This document shows, one piece after another, positions 1-8,287 of a stretch of 46,624 nt of DNA. The stretch is taken from assembly GCF_914484835.1 (NCBI RefSeq), contig NZ_CAJZAR010000034.1:1-46624 (forward strand), given 5' to 3'. A program made the translations under genes and the position numbers. The notes below the pieces were generated by a model. It worked only from the letters and a program-made list of their open reading frames with translations. It was not told the origin of the DNA and did no database searches. This stretch comes from Paraburkholderia tropica (GTDB lineage: Bacteria; Pseudomonadota; Gammaproteobacteria; Burkholderiales; Burkholderiaceae). Every line of letters starts with the position of its first letter. Within the stretch, counting starts at the first letter, position 1.

Positions 1-65
1 TCTGGCGTTTGGGCGTGTGTATAAAGCGCGCCTCAAAGAACGCGTGAATACAGAAAGCACAAAAG

Positions 66-95
66 AAAACGGCCGTCCCAAAGGACGGCCGTTTT
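66..95. terminator. Bidirectional intrinsic terminator
   Basis: A perfect 13-bp inverted repeat (66-78 with 83-95) encloses a CAAA loop. The outer four pairs are A:T, so each strand has a T run directly after the GC-rich stem. It lies 30 bases past the stop of the minus-strand LysR gene and would end that transcript. It could also end a plus-strand transcript entering from the left. Confidence 0.85.
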
Positions 96-125
96 ACATT
101 CGACATCTGAAGCAACTCATACGCC

Positions 126-1127
126 TTAATCTGCTGCCTTCTGCGTAGCGACCAGCACATCGGGCGTCGTGATCGCGGCGGCATCGACGAGCTGTTCCTG
201 AGTGAGCTCCTCGAGCAGCGCCATATCGCGAGCAATCACCTGCGGGAGATGCGCGCGCAAGAATTCCACCCACGTCTTCGTTTTCGCATCGACGAACTTA
301 CGCGACGGATACAGCGCGTACACGTTCACTTTCTGCAGAATGTGTTGCGGCAACACACGCACGAGCGTGCCGTTGCGCAGCCCTTCGATAGCCGCATAAA
401 CCGGCAGCATGCCGATACCCATGCCTTCGCGAATCGCCACCGCAAGCGATTCCGCGATATTCACCTGCACCGGCCCATCGACGTGCATCTCCACGCCGCC
501 TTCGGGACCTTCGAGCGTCCACTCATGCGCGGGCGAAGTCGGCGTCTTCAGAATCAGACAGTCGTGATGCGCCAGATCGGCGGGCGAGCGCGGCGCGCCG
601 TGCATATGCACATAGCCGGGCGACGCGCACAAGATACTGCACGTCGATCCCAACTGGTGCGAGACCAGATCCGAATTCGGCAACGAAGCCGCCGTGATCA
701 CCGAGACGTCGCTGCTGCCTTCGAACAGATCGGGCAAGCGCTGCGAGAGCGTGAGTTCGACCGTCACTTCGGGATGCATCGCGCGATACCGTGAGATCGC
801 GGGCAGCACGTACTGCTGACCAATACTCGCGAAGCTGTGCATGCGCAACGCACCGGCTGGGCGTTCGTGTGCGCAGCTCGCTTCTTCTTCGGCGCTGTCG
901 ACGTCGGAGAGAATTTGCTTGCAGCGCTTGAGATAGCGTTCGCCCGCGGGCGTCAGCGCGAGCCGTCGCGTCGAGCGATTGAGCAGACGCGTGCGCAAAT
1001 GCGCCTCGAGTTCCGAGACCGCGCGAGACATCGCGCCCGTCGTCGAATCGAGCGATTGAGCCGCGGCAGTGAAACTGCCGGCTTCGACGACGCGGACAAA
1101 CACCCGCATATTTTGTAGCGTATCCAT
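126..1127 (-). CDS. LysR-family transcriptional regulator
   Basis: Cytoplasmic DNA-binding regulator of 333 residues. The N-terminal winged helix-turn-helix (about residues 1-60) opens with MDTLQNMRVFVRVVEAGSFT and contains the LLNRSTRRLALTPAGERYL stretch typical of the CrgA/AaeR-like branch. A LysR substrate-binding domain follows (about 90-300), then a C-terminal tail about 30 residues longer than usual. The ATG is preceded by an AGAAGG ribosome site. It is divergent from the FUSC exporter at 1385, with 257 bases between them, so it most likely controls that gene and itself. It is clearly paralogous to the LysR at 7252-8259: the first 90 residues align without gaps and the effector domains align along their length. 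The inducer cannot be read from the sequence; an aromatic acid is a guess from the FUSC neighbour. Confidence 0.9.
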   Translation of the reverse strand: MDTLQNMRVFVRVVEAGSFTAAAQSLDSTTGAMSRAVSELEAHLRTRLLNRSTRRLALTPAGERYLKRCKQILSDVDSAEEEASCAHERPAGALRMHSFASIGQQYVLPAISRYRAMHPEVTVELTLSQRLPDLFEGSSDVSVITAASLPNSDLVSHQLGSTCSILCASPGYVHMHGAPRSPADLAHHDCLILKTPTSPAHEWTLEGPEGGVEMHVDGPVQVNIAESLAVAIREGMGIGMLPVYAAIEGLRNGTLVRVLPQHILQKVNVYALYPSRKFVDAKTKTWVEFLRAHLPQVIARDMALLEELTQEQLVDAAAITTPDVLVATQKAAD

Positions 1128-1207
1128 CAGACCTTCTTCTGAACGTTCTTGTTCGGTACGAAAACGATATTGTCCGCCTCGCGGGCCCTCACATTGTTGA
1201 GCGATCT

Positions 1208-1221
1208 GGAACGGACGTTCC
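1208..1221. promoter_or_regulatory. Inverted repeat, candidate operator between lysR and the FUSC gene
   Basis: GGAACG and CGTTCC are separated by two bases in the divergent intergenic region, about 80 bases from the lysR start. The 6-2-6 symmetry is perfect. LysR sites are often of the T-N11-A kind, which this does not strictly match, so binding by the adjacent regulator is only inferred. Confidence 0.35.
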
Positions 1222-1233
1222 CCATCCCTCCCG

Positions 1234-1262
1234 TTAATTCGCTCCAGCGAGGCTCCTACAAT
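1234..1262 (+). promoter_or_regulatory. Weak sigma-70-like promoter for the FUSC gene
   Basis: TTAATT (1234-1239), a 17-base spacer and TACAAT (1257-1262) lie upstream of the start at 1385. The -10 matches five of six consensus bases and the -35 only three, as expected for an activator-dependent promoter. The inverted repeat at 1208-1221 sits just upstream of the -35. Confidence 0.3.
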
Positions 1263-1384
1263 CGGCGCCTGTCGGCCAGATTCGGTTCGTTTTTAGCGAG
1301 CGCTCCGGCCCCGTGCAACCGCGTTGTTCTGCCCTGCATCAGCAGCGGCATTCTTCGTAACATTCCGAGCGTAGTCCGCCGTCC

Positions 1385-3610
1385 ATGAACCGCCAGCCAG
1401 CGATACATCGCGCGATCGACTCGCGTCGGCGCACCGAAATTCTTTGGCGCGCGGCGCGGCGCGGCCTGCGCGAATGGCGAGCCGGTCATGGCGCGATCTG
1501 GCTGCACCTGCTGAAAACGGTCACGGCGGGTTTGCTCGCGATGGGCATTGCGATGCTGCTCGATCTCCCGCAGCCGCGCATCGCGATGACGACGGTGTTC
1601 GTGCTGATGCAGCCGCTCTCCGGCATGGTGTTCGCCAAGAGCGTGTACCGCATCGTCGGCACGGCGGTCGGGATGGTGGCGGCGGTGGTGCTCGGGGCCG
1701 TGTTCATCCAGCAGCCCGAACTCTACGTCGCGGGAATGACGGTGTGGGTCGCCACCTGTACGGCGGCCGCCATGCGGAATCGGCATTTTCGTTGGTACGC
1801 GTTCGTGCTGGCCGGCTATACCGCGGCGCTGATCGGCATCCCGCTCGTGATGCAGCCCAATGGCCTCTTTCTCGCCGCGCTCGGACGCGGGGCGGAAGTG
1901 GCCGTGGGGATTCTGTGTTCCGGGGTGGTCAGCGCCGTCATCGTGCCCCGGCAATCGGGCTCGGTGCTCGAACGCACCTTGCGCACACGGTATCTCGATT
2001 TTACTCAGTTCGCCGCGGGCGTGTTGGCGGGCGGTCTTGAAAGGGGCGCATTCGAAGGACGATTCGCGCGTCTCGTCGACGAGATCGTCGGCTTCGAAGC
2101 CACGCGTGCTTTCTCATTTTTCGAAGACCCGACGATGCGCGCGCGCAGCCAGTTGCTCGCGCGGCTCAACGGCGAGTTCATGGATGTCTGCGCACGCCTG
2201 CACGCGCTGCGCCAGTTGAAGAAGCGGCTGCGCTGGAGCGACGAGGCAATTGCGCCGCTCGCGCCGTACTTCAACGAGCTTGCGGCGGCGCTCGCGCAGC
2301 GTCCGCGTCAGGGCGAAACCGATCGAACGTATGCGCTACGTCTCGCGGAAACGCTCGAAGCATTCCAGCGCACGCTGCCGCGTCATGTGCGCGAAACGCG
2401 CCGTCCGCTCGAAACGAATGCGCCCGATGTGTTGCAGGATTTCGATACCTCGGCGGAACTGATCTACCGCTTCACGGCCGAGATCGCCCGCTATAGCCGC
2501 ACGTGGGCGTCGCTCACGCAGGCGGGACTGCCGCCCGAGCCGCGCGTCACGCGCTATGTGCCGCGCACGAGCTGGTACGTGGTCGCCTTCACGTTCATGC
2601 GCACGGCCGTGGTGGTTGCGGCGCTGGGCTGGTTCTGGGTGGAAACCGACTGGCCGAGCGGCGGCCTCGCGATGATCGCGGGTGCGCTCACCTGCGCGCT
2701 CACGTCGTCGGCGCCGCGCGCTACACGTATGGCGTTCCAGATGGCGGCCGGTGCGGGCTGCGCCGCGGTCGTCGGCTATCTGCTGATGTGCTACGTCTAT
2801 CCGAATGTCGATGGCTTTCCGCTGCTGTGCGCGGCGCTCGCGCCTGTGCTCGCGCTCGGTGCCTTTCTCGCGACGCGGCCGCGCATCGCGGGCTTCGGCG
2901 TCGGCTTTTCGGTGTTTCTGTGTCTGCTCGCGGGGCCGGATAACGTCATCTCGTACACGCCCGATCTGCTGATCAACAACGGCCTCGCGGTCGTGGCGGC
3001 GATGGTGGTGGCCGCGCTCGCGTTCGCCGTGGTGTTCCCGCCGCATATGAACTGGCTCGTGGCGCGCATGTGCGTGGCGCTGCGCGGCCAGGTCGTGCTC
3101 GCGTGCCGGGGCGATTTGCCGGGGCTGAACCAGCAGTTCCAGTCCGGCGCGCACGACCTTATGCACCAGTTGCGGCTGCTGCTCAACGGCCGCAAGCAGG
3201 CGCACCGGCGCGCGCTGCGCTGGATGCTCGTGACGCTCGAAGTGGGCCACGCAGTGATCGATCTGCGCAACGAGGTGGAGCACGCAGCCTGGCTCGATCT
3301 GGTCAATCCGCGTTGGCGCGTGAGCTTCGGGCATCTGCTCGACGATATCTCGCGTCTGTTCGAGCACCCCGACGCGGCGCAGCTCGACCGCACGCTGACC
3401 GCCCTGCGCGGGGCCACGTGGATCGCCCAGGAGGCGCTGCCGGCCGTCCACCACGACCGCGAGCGCCGCCACGACGTGCAGCGCATCCTCAGCCATCTGC
3501 ACTTCATCCGCAGCGCGCTGATCGACCGCGACGCGCCGCTCGGCGCCCTCGCGCGCCGCGCCGTGCGGGGCCGGCCGTTCTGGCCGAAATCGCATTCGAA
3601 TTCGCATTGA
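1385..3610 (+). CDS. FUSC-family inner-membrane exporter (AaeB/YccS-like)
   Basis: A 741-residue inner-membrane protein with the two-block FUSC architecture. A first hydrophobic block (about residues 40-190) is followed by a long soluble region (about 195-390) that includes RSQLLARLNGEFMDVCARLH. A second hydrophobic block (about 395-560) and a C-terminal cytoplasmic region follow. Family members such as AaeB export aromatic carboxylic acids. No AaeA-type membrane-fusion gene and no AaeX-type small gene lie beside it, so it may act alone or with a partner elsewhere. The ATG at 1385 has no strong Shine-Dalgarno sequence. The divergent LysR at 126-1127 is the likely regulator. The last codons (KSHSNSH) lie inside an 11-bp tandem repeat that runs past the stop codon. 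Confidence 0.85.
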   Translation: MNRQPAIHRAIDSRRRTEILWRAARRGLREWRAGHGAIWLHLLKTVTAGLLAMGIAMLLDLPQPRIAMTTVFVLMQPLSGMVFAKSVYRIVGTAVGMVAAVVLGAVFIQQPELYVAGMTVWVATCTAAAMRNRHFRWYAFVLAGYTAALIGIPLVMQPNGLFLAALGRGAEVAVGILCSGVVSAVIVPRQSGSVLERTLRTRYLDFTQFAAGVLAGGLERGAFEGRFARLVDEIVGFEATRAFSFFEDPTMRARSQLLARLNGEFMDVCARLHALRQLKKRLRWSDEAIAPLAPYFNELAAALAQRPRQGETDRTYALRLAETLEAFQRTLPRHVRETRRPLETNAPDVLQDFDTSAELIYRFTAEIARYSRTWASLTQAGLPPEPRVTRYVPRTSWYVVAFTFMRTAVVVAALGWFWVETDWPSGGLAMIAGALTCALTSSAPRATRMAFQMAAGAGCAAVVGYLLMCYVYPNVDGFPLLCAALAPVLALGAFLATRPRIAGFGVGFSVFLCLLAGPDNVISYTPDLLINNGLAVVAAMVVAALAFAVVFPPHMNWLVARMCVALRGQVVLACRGDLPGLNQQFQSGAHDLMHQLRLLLNGRKQAHRRALRWMLVTLEVGHAVIDLRNEVEHAAWLDLVNPRWRVSFGHLLDDISRLFEHPDAAQLDRTLTALRGATWIAQEALPAVHHDRERRHDVQRILSHLHFIRSALIDRDAPLGALARRAVRGRPFWPKSHSNSH

Positions 3611-3665
3611 TCTCGCATTGATCTCGCATTGAATTCGCACTGAATTCGAATTAATTTCGCATCCG
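3600..3665. repeat. 11-bp tandem repeat spanning the FUSC stop codon
   Basis: Six consecutive 11-base units start at 3600, 3611, 3622, 3633, 3644 and 3655. Units 2 and 3 are identical (TCTCGCATTGA), units 1 and 4 differ from them by one to three bases, and units 5 and 6 are degenerate. The first unit contains the TGA stop of the FUSC gene. The period is close to one DNA helical turn. It probably arose by slippage; a role in protein binding is possible but not shown. Confidence 0.75.
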
Positions 3666-3851
3666 GTTCACATTCTTTTCAGTTTTATTTCGGGTTGATT
3701 TCAAACGGAAACCGGATTTAGCCATGGCCGCGCGCGCGATCCTGGCGCGGCGTGGAAGAATGCCTTCCATCCGGGCTTCTTAATCATTCCAGGCGTGAGT
3801 CATATAGTCACATCACTGCTTCGGCAGTACCCGTTAGCACTGGAGAGTAAA

Positions 3852-4070
3852 ATGAAGTCCCTGAAGATCGCTGTTGTTGCCTGTTCGCTGTTTGCCGCCG
3901 CCGCTGCTTATGCGCAGAGCGACGCACCGGCAGCGAGCGTCCCTCAGCAGGTCGCACAAGGCGCGGTTCAATCGACTGCGCAAGCGCCCGCGCGCGAAGT
4001 CGCGAAGTCGGCCGTCAAAGACGAATGCGTCGGACCGGTCAGCTTCTGCAACATTTATTTTGGTAGCTGA
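3852..4070 (+). CDS. Small secreted protein with a C-terminal CX6C motif, function unknown
   Basis: A 72-residue protein. The chosen ATG has GGAG nine bases upstream; an in-frame ATG at 3795 would place charged residues ahead of the signal sequence and is less likely. Residues 1-21 form a classic Sec signal peptide (MKSLKIAVVACSLFAAAAAY then AQ), with cleavage likely after AYA. The mature part is low-complexity and Ala/Gln/Val-rich up to about residue 55. It ends in a compact tail, DECVGPVSFCNIYFGS, with Cys59 and Cys66 positioned for a disulphide. No family is recognised. It stands alone between the FUSC gene and the CoA-transferase. Location would be the periplasm or outside the cell. Confidence 0.7.
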   Translation: MKSLKIAVVACSLFAAAAAYAQSDAPAASVPQQVAQGAVQSTAQAPAREVAKSAVKDECVGPVSFCNIYFGS

Positions 4071-4162
4071 AATCGAGTAACCGCCCGCTATGCGCTGGCG
4101 CACGCTTGAAATTCTTGCCGCGGCGCCTGCGAATCGGGTCCCGCGGCTTTGCGCATTTCGGC

Positions 4163-4179
4163 TGCAAAACTGTTTTGCA
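4163..4179. promoter_or_regulatory. Perfect inverted repeat upstream of the CoA-transferase
   Basis: TGCAAAA, three bases (CTG) and TTTTGCA form a perfect 7-3-7 palindrome, 75 bases before the ATG at 4255. The AT-rich arms stand out from the GC-rich surroundings. The position suits an operator or activator site. The cognate regulator is unknown. Confidence 0.45.
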
Positions 4180-4254
4180 ATTTCCGTAAATGCAAACCGC
4201 CGAAGCGAGACCTGAAAAGGGCACTTGGCGATCAGAGAGTTTGTGGAGACTTTG

Positions 4255-5781
4255 ATGTACGAAGACCGTATCCGTTGTGCCGCCCTGCGCGGGAAGATCA
4301 CCTCGGCCGCTGAAGCGGCTCAACTCGTGCGCAATGGCATGCGCGTGGGCGCCAGCGGCTTTACCCGCGCCGGCGACACGAAGGCCGTGCCGATCGAACT
4401 GGCGCGCCGCGCGCGAGAAGAGAAAGAGCCGCTGCGCATCACGCTCATGACCGGCGCCTCGCTCGGCCACGACGTGGACCGCATGCTGACCGAAGCGGGC
4501 GTGCTCGAACGCCGTCTGCCGTTCCAGGTGGACACCACGCTGCGCAAGGCCATCAATCGCGGCGAAGTGATGTTCGTCGACCAGCATCTCTCGGAGACCG
4601 TCGAGATGCTGCGCGCGAATCTGCTCGGCAAGCTCGATCTCGCGATCATCGAGGCCGCGGCCATCACCGAGACCGGCGCCATCGTCCCCACGACTTCGGT
4701 CGGCAATTCGGCGAGCTTCGCGATTCTCGCGGAGAAGGTGATCGTCGAAATCAATCTCGCGCAGCCGCTCGGTCTCGAAGGCCTGCACGACGTCTGGATT
4801 CCGGGCCGCCGCCCGCATCGCGATCCGCTGCCCATCGTGCGCGTGAACGATCGCGTGGGTACGCAGGCCATCGAGATTCCGCCCGAGAAGATCGCGGCCA
4901 TCGTCATCACGAACGAGCCGGACAGCCCCTCGACCGTGCTGCCCGCCGACGAGGAAACCGCGCGCATCGCGGGCCATCTGATCGACTTCCTGCAACATGA
5001 AGTGAAGCACGGCCGCATGAGCGCGCAACTGCCGCCGCTGCAAGCGGGCATCGGCACGATCGCGAACGCGGTGCTGTCGGGCTTCGTGAACTCGCCGTTC
5101 GAAGCGCTCACGATGTACTCGGAAGTGCTGCAGGATTCGACCTTCGACCTGATCGACGCGGGCAAGATGGTGTTCGCGTCGGGCGCTTCCATGACGCTCT
5201 CCGCGCCGCGCCAGGCGCAGGTGCTCGCCGAACTCGACCGCTATCGCGACAAGCTCGTGCTGCGTCCGCAAGAGGTCAGCAACCATCCCGAAGTGATCCG
5301 TCGTCTGGGTCTCATCGCGCTGAACACCGCGCTCGAATGCGACATCTACGGCAACGTGAATTCGACGCACGTGGGCGGCACGCACATGATGAACGGCATC
5401 GGCGGCTCGGGCGACTTCGCGCGCAACGCGTCGTGCGCGATCTTCGCGACCAAGGCCATCGCCAAGGACGGCAAGATTTCGAGCATCGTGCCGATGGTGC
5501 CGCACGTCGATCACAACGAGCATGACGTCGATGTCATCGTGACCGAGCAAGGTCTCGCCGACCTGCGTGGCCTCGCGCCGCGCGAACGTGCCGCGCTGAT
5601 CATCGACCGCTGCGTGCATCCGCTCTATCGCGACCTGCTGCGCGACTACTATCGCGACGCGCTGAAGATCGGCGGCCAGACGCCGCACAATCTCGCGAAG
5701 GCGTACGAGATGCATCTGCGCTACAACGAAACGGGCTCGATGCTGCCGGAAGCGGGCGAGGGTCTCGTTGCAAATGCGTAA
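4255..5781 (+). CDS. Succinyl-CoA:acetate CoA-transferase / acetyl-CoA hydrolase family
   Basis: A 508-residue cytoplasmic enzyme of the acetyl-CoA hydrolase/transferase family that moves CoA between succinyl-CoA, acetate or related acids. It tracks Acetobacter AarC along its whole length as recalled: an N-terminal RIRCAALRGKITSAAEAAQL segment, then GAIVPTTSVGNS, DIYGNVNSTHVGGTHMMNGI and GGSGDFARNA, ending with EQGLADLRGLAPRER. The Glu before CDIYGNVNST matches the catalytic glutamate that forms the glutamyl-CoA thioester. The ATG at 4255 is preferred over an upstream in-frame TTG at 4225 because GGAG lies six bases before it and AarC homology starts there. It appears monocistronic, with a strong terminator 40 bases downstream. 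Acetate or propionate metabolism is the likely role; substrate preference cannot be read. Confidence 0.9.
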   Translation: MYEDRIRCAALRGKITSAAEAAQLVRNGMRVGASGFTRAGDTKAVPIELARRAREEKEPLRITLMTGASLGHDVDRMLTEAGVLERRLPFQVDTTLRKAINRGEVMFVDQHLSETVEMLRANLLGKLDLAIIEAAAITETGAIVPTTSVGNSASFAILAEKVIVEINLAQPLGLEGLHDVWIPGRRPHRDPLPIVRVNDRVGTQAIEIPPEKIAAIVITNEPDSPSTVLPADEETARIAGHLIDFLQHEVKHGRMSAQLPPLQAGIGTIANAVLSGFVNSPFEALTMYSEVLQDSTFDLIDAGKMVFASGASMTLSAPRQAQVLAELDRYRDKLVLRPQEVSNHPEVIRRLGLIALNTALECDIYGNVNSTHVGGTHMMNGIGGSGDFARNASCAIFATKAIAKDGKISSIVPMVPHVDHNEHDVDVIVTEQGLADLRGLAPRERAALIIDRCVHPLYRDLLRDYYRDALKIGGQTPHNLAKAYEMHLRYNETGSMLPEAGEGLVANA

Positions 5782-5820
5782 GCATCGCTAAGTAAGCACG
5801 TTTAGACAACGCGCACAAAA

Positions 5821-5850
5821 AACGGGAGCACCTGCGAAGGTGCTCCCGTT
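5821..5850. terminator. Bidirectional intrinsic terminator
   Basis: A perfect 13-bp stem (5821-5833 with 5838-5850) carries a GCGA loop, with A runs on the left and TTCTTTT on the right. It lies between the convergent CoA-transferase and the GlsB/YeaQ-type gene and can serve both. Confidence 0.9.
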
Positions 5851-5875
5851 TTCTTTTGGGCAATGCCGCGCGACG

Positions 5876-6127
5876 CTACGCTCGCCGGAACAGCCGGATC
5901 ACGAACAGCAGAATGACCGCGCCGACGATGGCCGTGATGATCGAGCTGATCATGCCGCCGCCGATGTTGATGTGCAGAACGCCCGCGAGCCAGCCGCCGA
6001 TGAACGCACCCACGATGCCGACGATGATGTCGACGATCAATCCGAAGCCGCCGCCCTTGACGAGCAGACCGGCGAGCCAACCCGCGATTGCGCCGATGAT
6101 GAGCCAGCCAATGATGCCGTGTTGCAT
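5876..6127 (-). CDS. GlsB/YeaQ/YmgE-family stress-response membrane protein
   Basis: An 83-residue glycine-rich inner-membrane protein with three predicted membrane segments: GIIGWLIIGAIAGWLAGLLV, then IVDIIVGIVGAFIGGWLAGV, then IITAIVGAVILLFVIRLF. This pattern defines the family formerly called transglycosylase-associated proteins. The ATG has an AGGGGGA ribosome site. Members are induced in stationary phase or stress; their molecular role is not known. It is transcribed alone toward the terminator at 5821-5850. Confidence 0.88.
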   Translation of the reverse strand: MQHGIIGWLIIGAIAGWLAGLLVKGGGFGLIVDIIVGIVGAFIGGWLAGVLHINIGGGMISSIITAIVGAVILLFVIRLFRRA

Positions 6128-6321
6128 GTTGGATTCCCCCTTGTTGGCGTGAACGAGTCACGGTGTATCGAGCTTAGCCCAGGGGCGTTTTCGCGTCCAC
6201 GAAAGCGGGCCAGAATTGACAGTTCTTGAAATCTGCCGCGGCCCGTTTCAGAAAGTGCAACAAAACGGAAATGCGATAGTAAGGATTGCGTGGGGAATTC
6301 GTAGGCGTCGCGAGCCGGAAT

Positions 6322-7029
6322 TTACTCCGGCGCGGCTTCGGTTTCCGCCGCGGTCCAGCTCACGCTGGAGACGCCTTTTTCCATGCTCAAACGGCTCGCC
6401 ATCTGTTCGAGCTTGGGCTGGTATTTTGGATGCAGGCGCAGCGTCGCCGTCACGCGCAGGCGCTGCGGATGACCGTCCACGTCTTCGCTCGTGAGGCTCT
6501 GGAACGCGAGCGGCGTCGAGTACATCGAATTCGAAAGCACCGTGCGAATGTGAATCTCGTCGTCCTCGCGGCACACCACGGTCAGCACGTAGACGCTCAC
6601 GAGATCGGCGTTCGACACCGGTGATTGATTGATGATGCGGCTCACCTCGCGCAGCACTGTGTTCGTGAGCAGCACGACCGCCGTGCCCGCGATGGCCGGG
6701 ACGTAATGGCCCGCGCCGCACAGTACGCCCACGGCCGCCGAGCACCAGAGCGTGGCGGCGGTGTTGATGCCCTGAATCGAGCCCTTGTCGCGCATGATCA
6801 CGCCGCCGCCGAGAAAGCCGACACCGGAGACCACGTAGGCCGCGATCTGCGTGACGCCGCTCGATCCGTTGCCCGTGAGCACGCCGAGCGTGACGAACAG
6901 ACACGCGCCGCTGGCGACGAGCGTGATGGTTCGCAGGCCCGCCGTGCGCTGGCGCATCTGGCGTTCCAGTCCGATGGCGACGCCGCAGGCGAACGCCGCG
7001 AGAAGGCGCAAGGCGAATTCGTAATTCAT
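6322..7029 (-). CDS. MgtC/SapB-family membrane protein
   Basis: A 235-residue inner-membrane protein. The N-terminal half carries the MgtC signatures GLERQ, TAGLRT, GVGFLGGGVIM and GINTAATLWCSAAVG within about five membrane segments. The C-terminal soluble part (about residues 145-235) resembles an ACT-like domain, as in longer MgtC proteins. The family is linked to magnesium limitation, acid stress and control of ATP synthase. The ATG at 7029 is chosen because MNYEFALRLLAAF begins the conserved first helix; the longer frame to 7140 adds 37 arginine-rich residues unlike the family. The stop codon sits in the loop of a 6-bp GCCGGA/TCCGGC hairpin (6314-6331) without a T run. It is divergent from the LysR at 7252. 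Confidence 0.87.
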   Translation of the reverse strand: MNYEFALRLLAAFACGVAIGLERQMRQRTAGLRTITLVASGACLFVTLGVLTGNGSSGVTQIAAYVVSGVGFLGGGVIMRDKGSIQGINTAATLWCSAAVGVLCGAGHYVPAIAGTAVVLLTNTVLREVSRIINQSPVSNADLVSVYVLTVVCREDDEIHIRTVLSNSMYSTPLAFQSLTSEDVDGHPQRLRVTATLRLHPKYQPKLEQMASRLSMEKGVSSVSWTAAETEAAPE

Positions 7030-7251
7030 CGTTCTGTCATCAAAAACGGCACGCGGGATGCATCGTCGGGCGCGTGAGCGCCATGCGATCCGCCGTGCGG
7101 TGGCGCCGTGGATCATACGCGGGAGCGCACGGCAAGCCAAGCTGGCGCGGCTGTCATTTACAGGTCAGCGTCCAGCCACGGCTGCCAGGCGAGACTGGCG
7201 ATTCACAATGAATCAAGCCAGACAGAGCAAGACGATGGAGAGGAGTCGCTG

Positions 7252-8259
7252 ATGGACACGCTGCGCAACATGCGGATTTTCGTGAGGGTGGTGGAGTCGG
7301 GCAGCTTCACGCGCGCCGCCTCGAACGAAACGATGACGACGGCGCAAGTCTCGCGCGCCGTCACCGACCTGGAGTCGCGTCTGCGCACGCGGCTGCTCAA
7401 CCGCACGACGCGGCGCATGTCGCTGACCGAAGCGGGCGAGCGCTATCTGCAAAGCTGCAAGCGCATTCTCGCGGATATCGATCAGGCCGAAGCCGAGGCC
7501 GCCGCTGCGCACGCGAATCCGGCCGGCAAGCTGCGCGTCTACGGCGGCACGAGTTTCGGCCAGCACTATGTGATGCCGCTGATCGCGCGCTATCAACAGC
7601 ATTTGCCTGATGTTTCGGTCGACTTGACGATCGCGCAGCAGATGCCCGACATCATCGAGGAAGGCTTCGACGTGGCCGTGGTGGTGGCCGCCGAGCTTGA
7701 GGATTCCGCACTGATCTCCCAGCATCTGGGCAGCACCGCCGCCATTCTGTGCGCGTCGCCCGACTATCTGCGCGCGCGCGGCGTGCCGCTCGCGTTCGAC
7801 GATCTCGAAGCGCACACCTGCCTGCATCTCACCGATGCGAGCCTGACCGCCGGCCAGTGGGTGTCCGAAGGGCCGCAAGGCGAGACCTTCCGCCATACCG
7901 GCGTCACGCCGTTTCAGGTGAACAATCCCGAGGCGCTCGCGCTCGCCATTCGCGAGGGTATGGGCATCGGGCCGCTGCCGGTGCCGGTGGCGCTGCCCGG
8001 ACTCGCCGACGGCTCGCTCGTGCGCGTGCTGCCTTCGCATCGCCTGCAAAAGCTGAACATCTTCGCGCTCTACGCTTCGCGCCGTTATCTCGACGCAAAG
8101 ATCCGTACTTTCGTGGAGTTTCTGCGCGAGAAGGTGCCGCTCGTGCTCGCCGAGCAGGAAGCGGCGCTCGCGGTGTGTGACACGCCTGCTGCGGGCCGCC
8201 GCGCGGCGGCGCACGCGCGCAAGGTGCGCGAGCCCGATCGTTTGCGCCTCGTGAATTGA
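7252..8259 (+). CDS. LysR-family transcriptional regulator
   Basis: A 335-residue regulator starting MDTLRNMRIFVRVVESGSFT, with AGAGGAG 7-13 bases upstream of the ATG. The winged helix-turn-helix (1-60) and effector domain (about 92-300) are intact, and a basic, Ala/Arg-rich tail of about 30 residues follows. It is a close paralogue of the LysR at 126-1127. It lies divergent from the MgtC-type gene and 272 bases upstream of the RND pump in the same direction. It could control either; the shared orientation and spacing make the pump a reasonable target, but that is inference. Confidence 0.9.
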   Translation: MDTLRNMRIFVRVVESGSFTRAASNETMTTAQVSRAVTDLESRLRTRLLNRTTRRMSLTEAGERYLQSCKRILADIDQAEAEAAAAHANPAGKLRVYGGTSFGQHYVMPLIARYQQHLPDVSVDLTIAQQMPDIIEEGFDVAVVVAAELEDSALISQHLGSTAAILCASPDYLRARGVPLAFDDLEAHTCLHLTDASLTAGQWVSEGPQGETFRHTGVTPFQVNNPEALALAIREGMGIGPLPVPVALPGLADGSLVRVLPSHRLQKLNIFALYASRRYLDAKIRTFVEFLREKVPLVLAEQEAALAVCDTPAAGRRAAAHARKVREPDRLRLVN

Positions 8260-8263
8260 AGTC

Positions 8264-8287
8264 CGCGCCTCGCAGGGGCGAGGCGCG
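8264..8287. terminator. GC-rich hairpin after lysR, without a U tract
   Basis: A perfect 10-bp stem (8264-8273 with 8278-8287) with an AGGG loop starts five bases after the lysR stop. No T run follows on the plus strand, so it is either a weak or Rho-assisted terminator or a 3'-end stabilising structure. Confidence 0.45.

Noticed and set aside
3600..3665. CRISPR-like array
   Set aside because: Units are contiguous 11-mers without spacers, and no cas gene is nearby.
4039..5715. 558-residue open frame antisense to the CoA-transferase
   Set aside because: It is rich in Arg, His and Ala with no domain pattern, and mirrors the third-position GC of the real gene on the other strand.
6216..6221. 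Perfect TTGACA as a plus-strand promoter
   Set aside because: No -10 at 15-19 bases, and no plus-strand gene follows until 7252.
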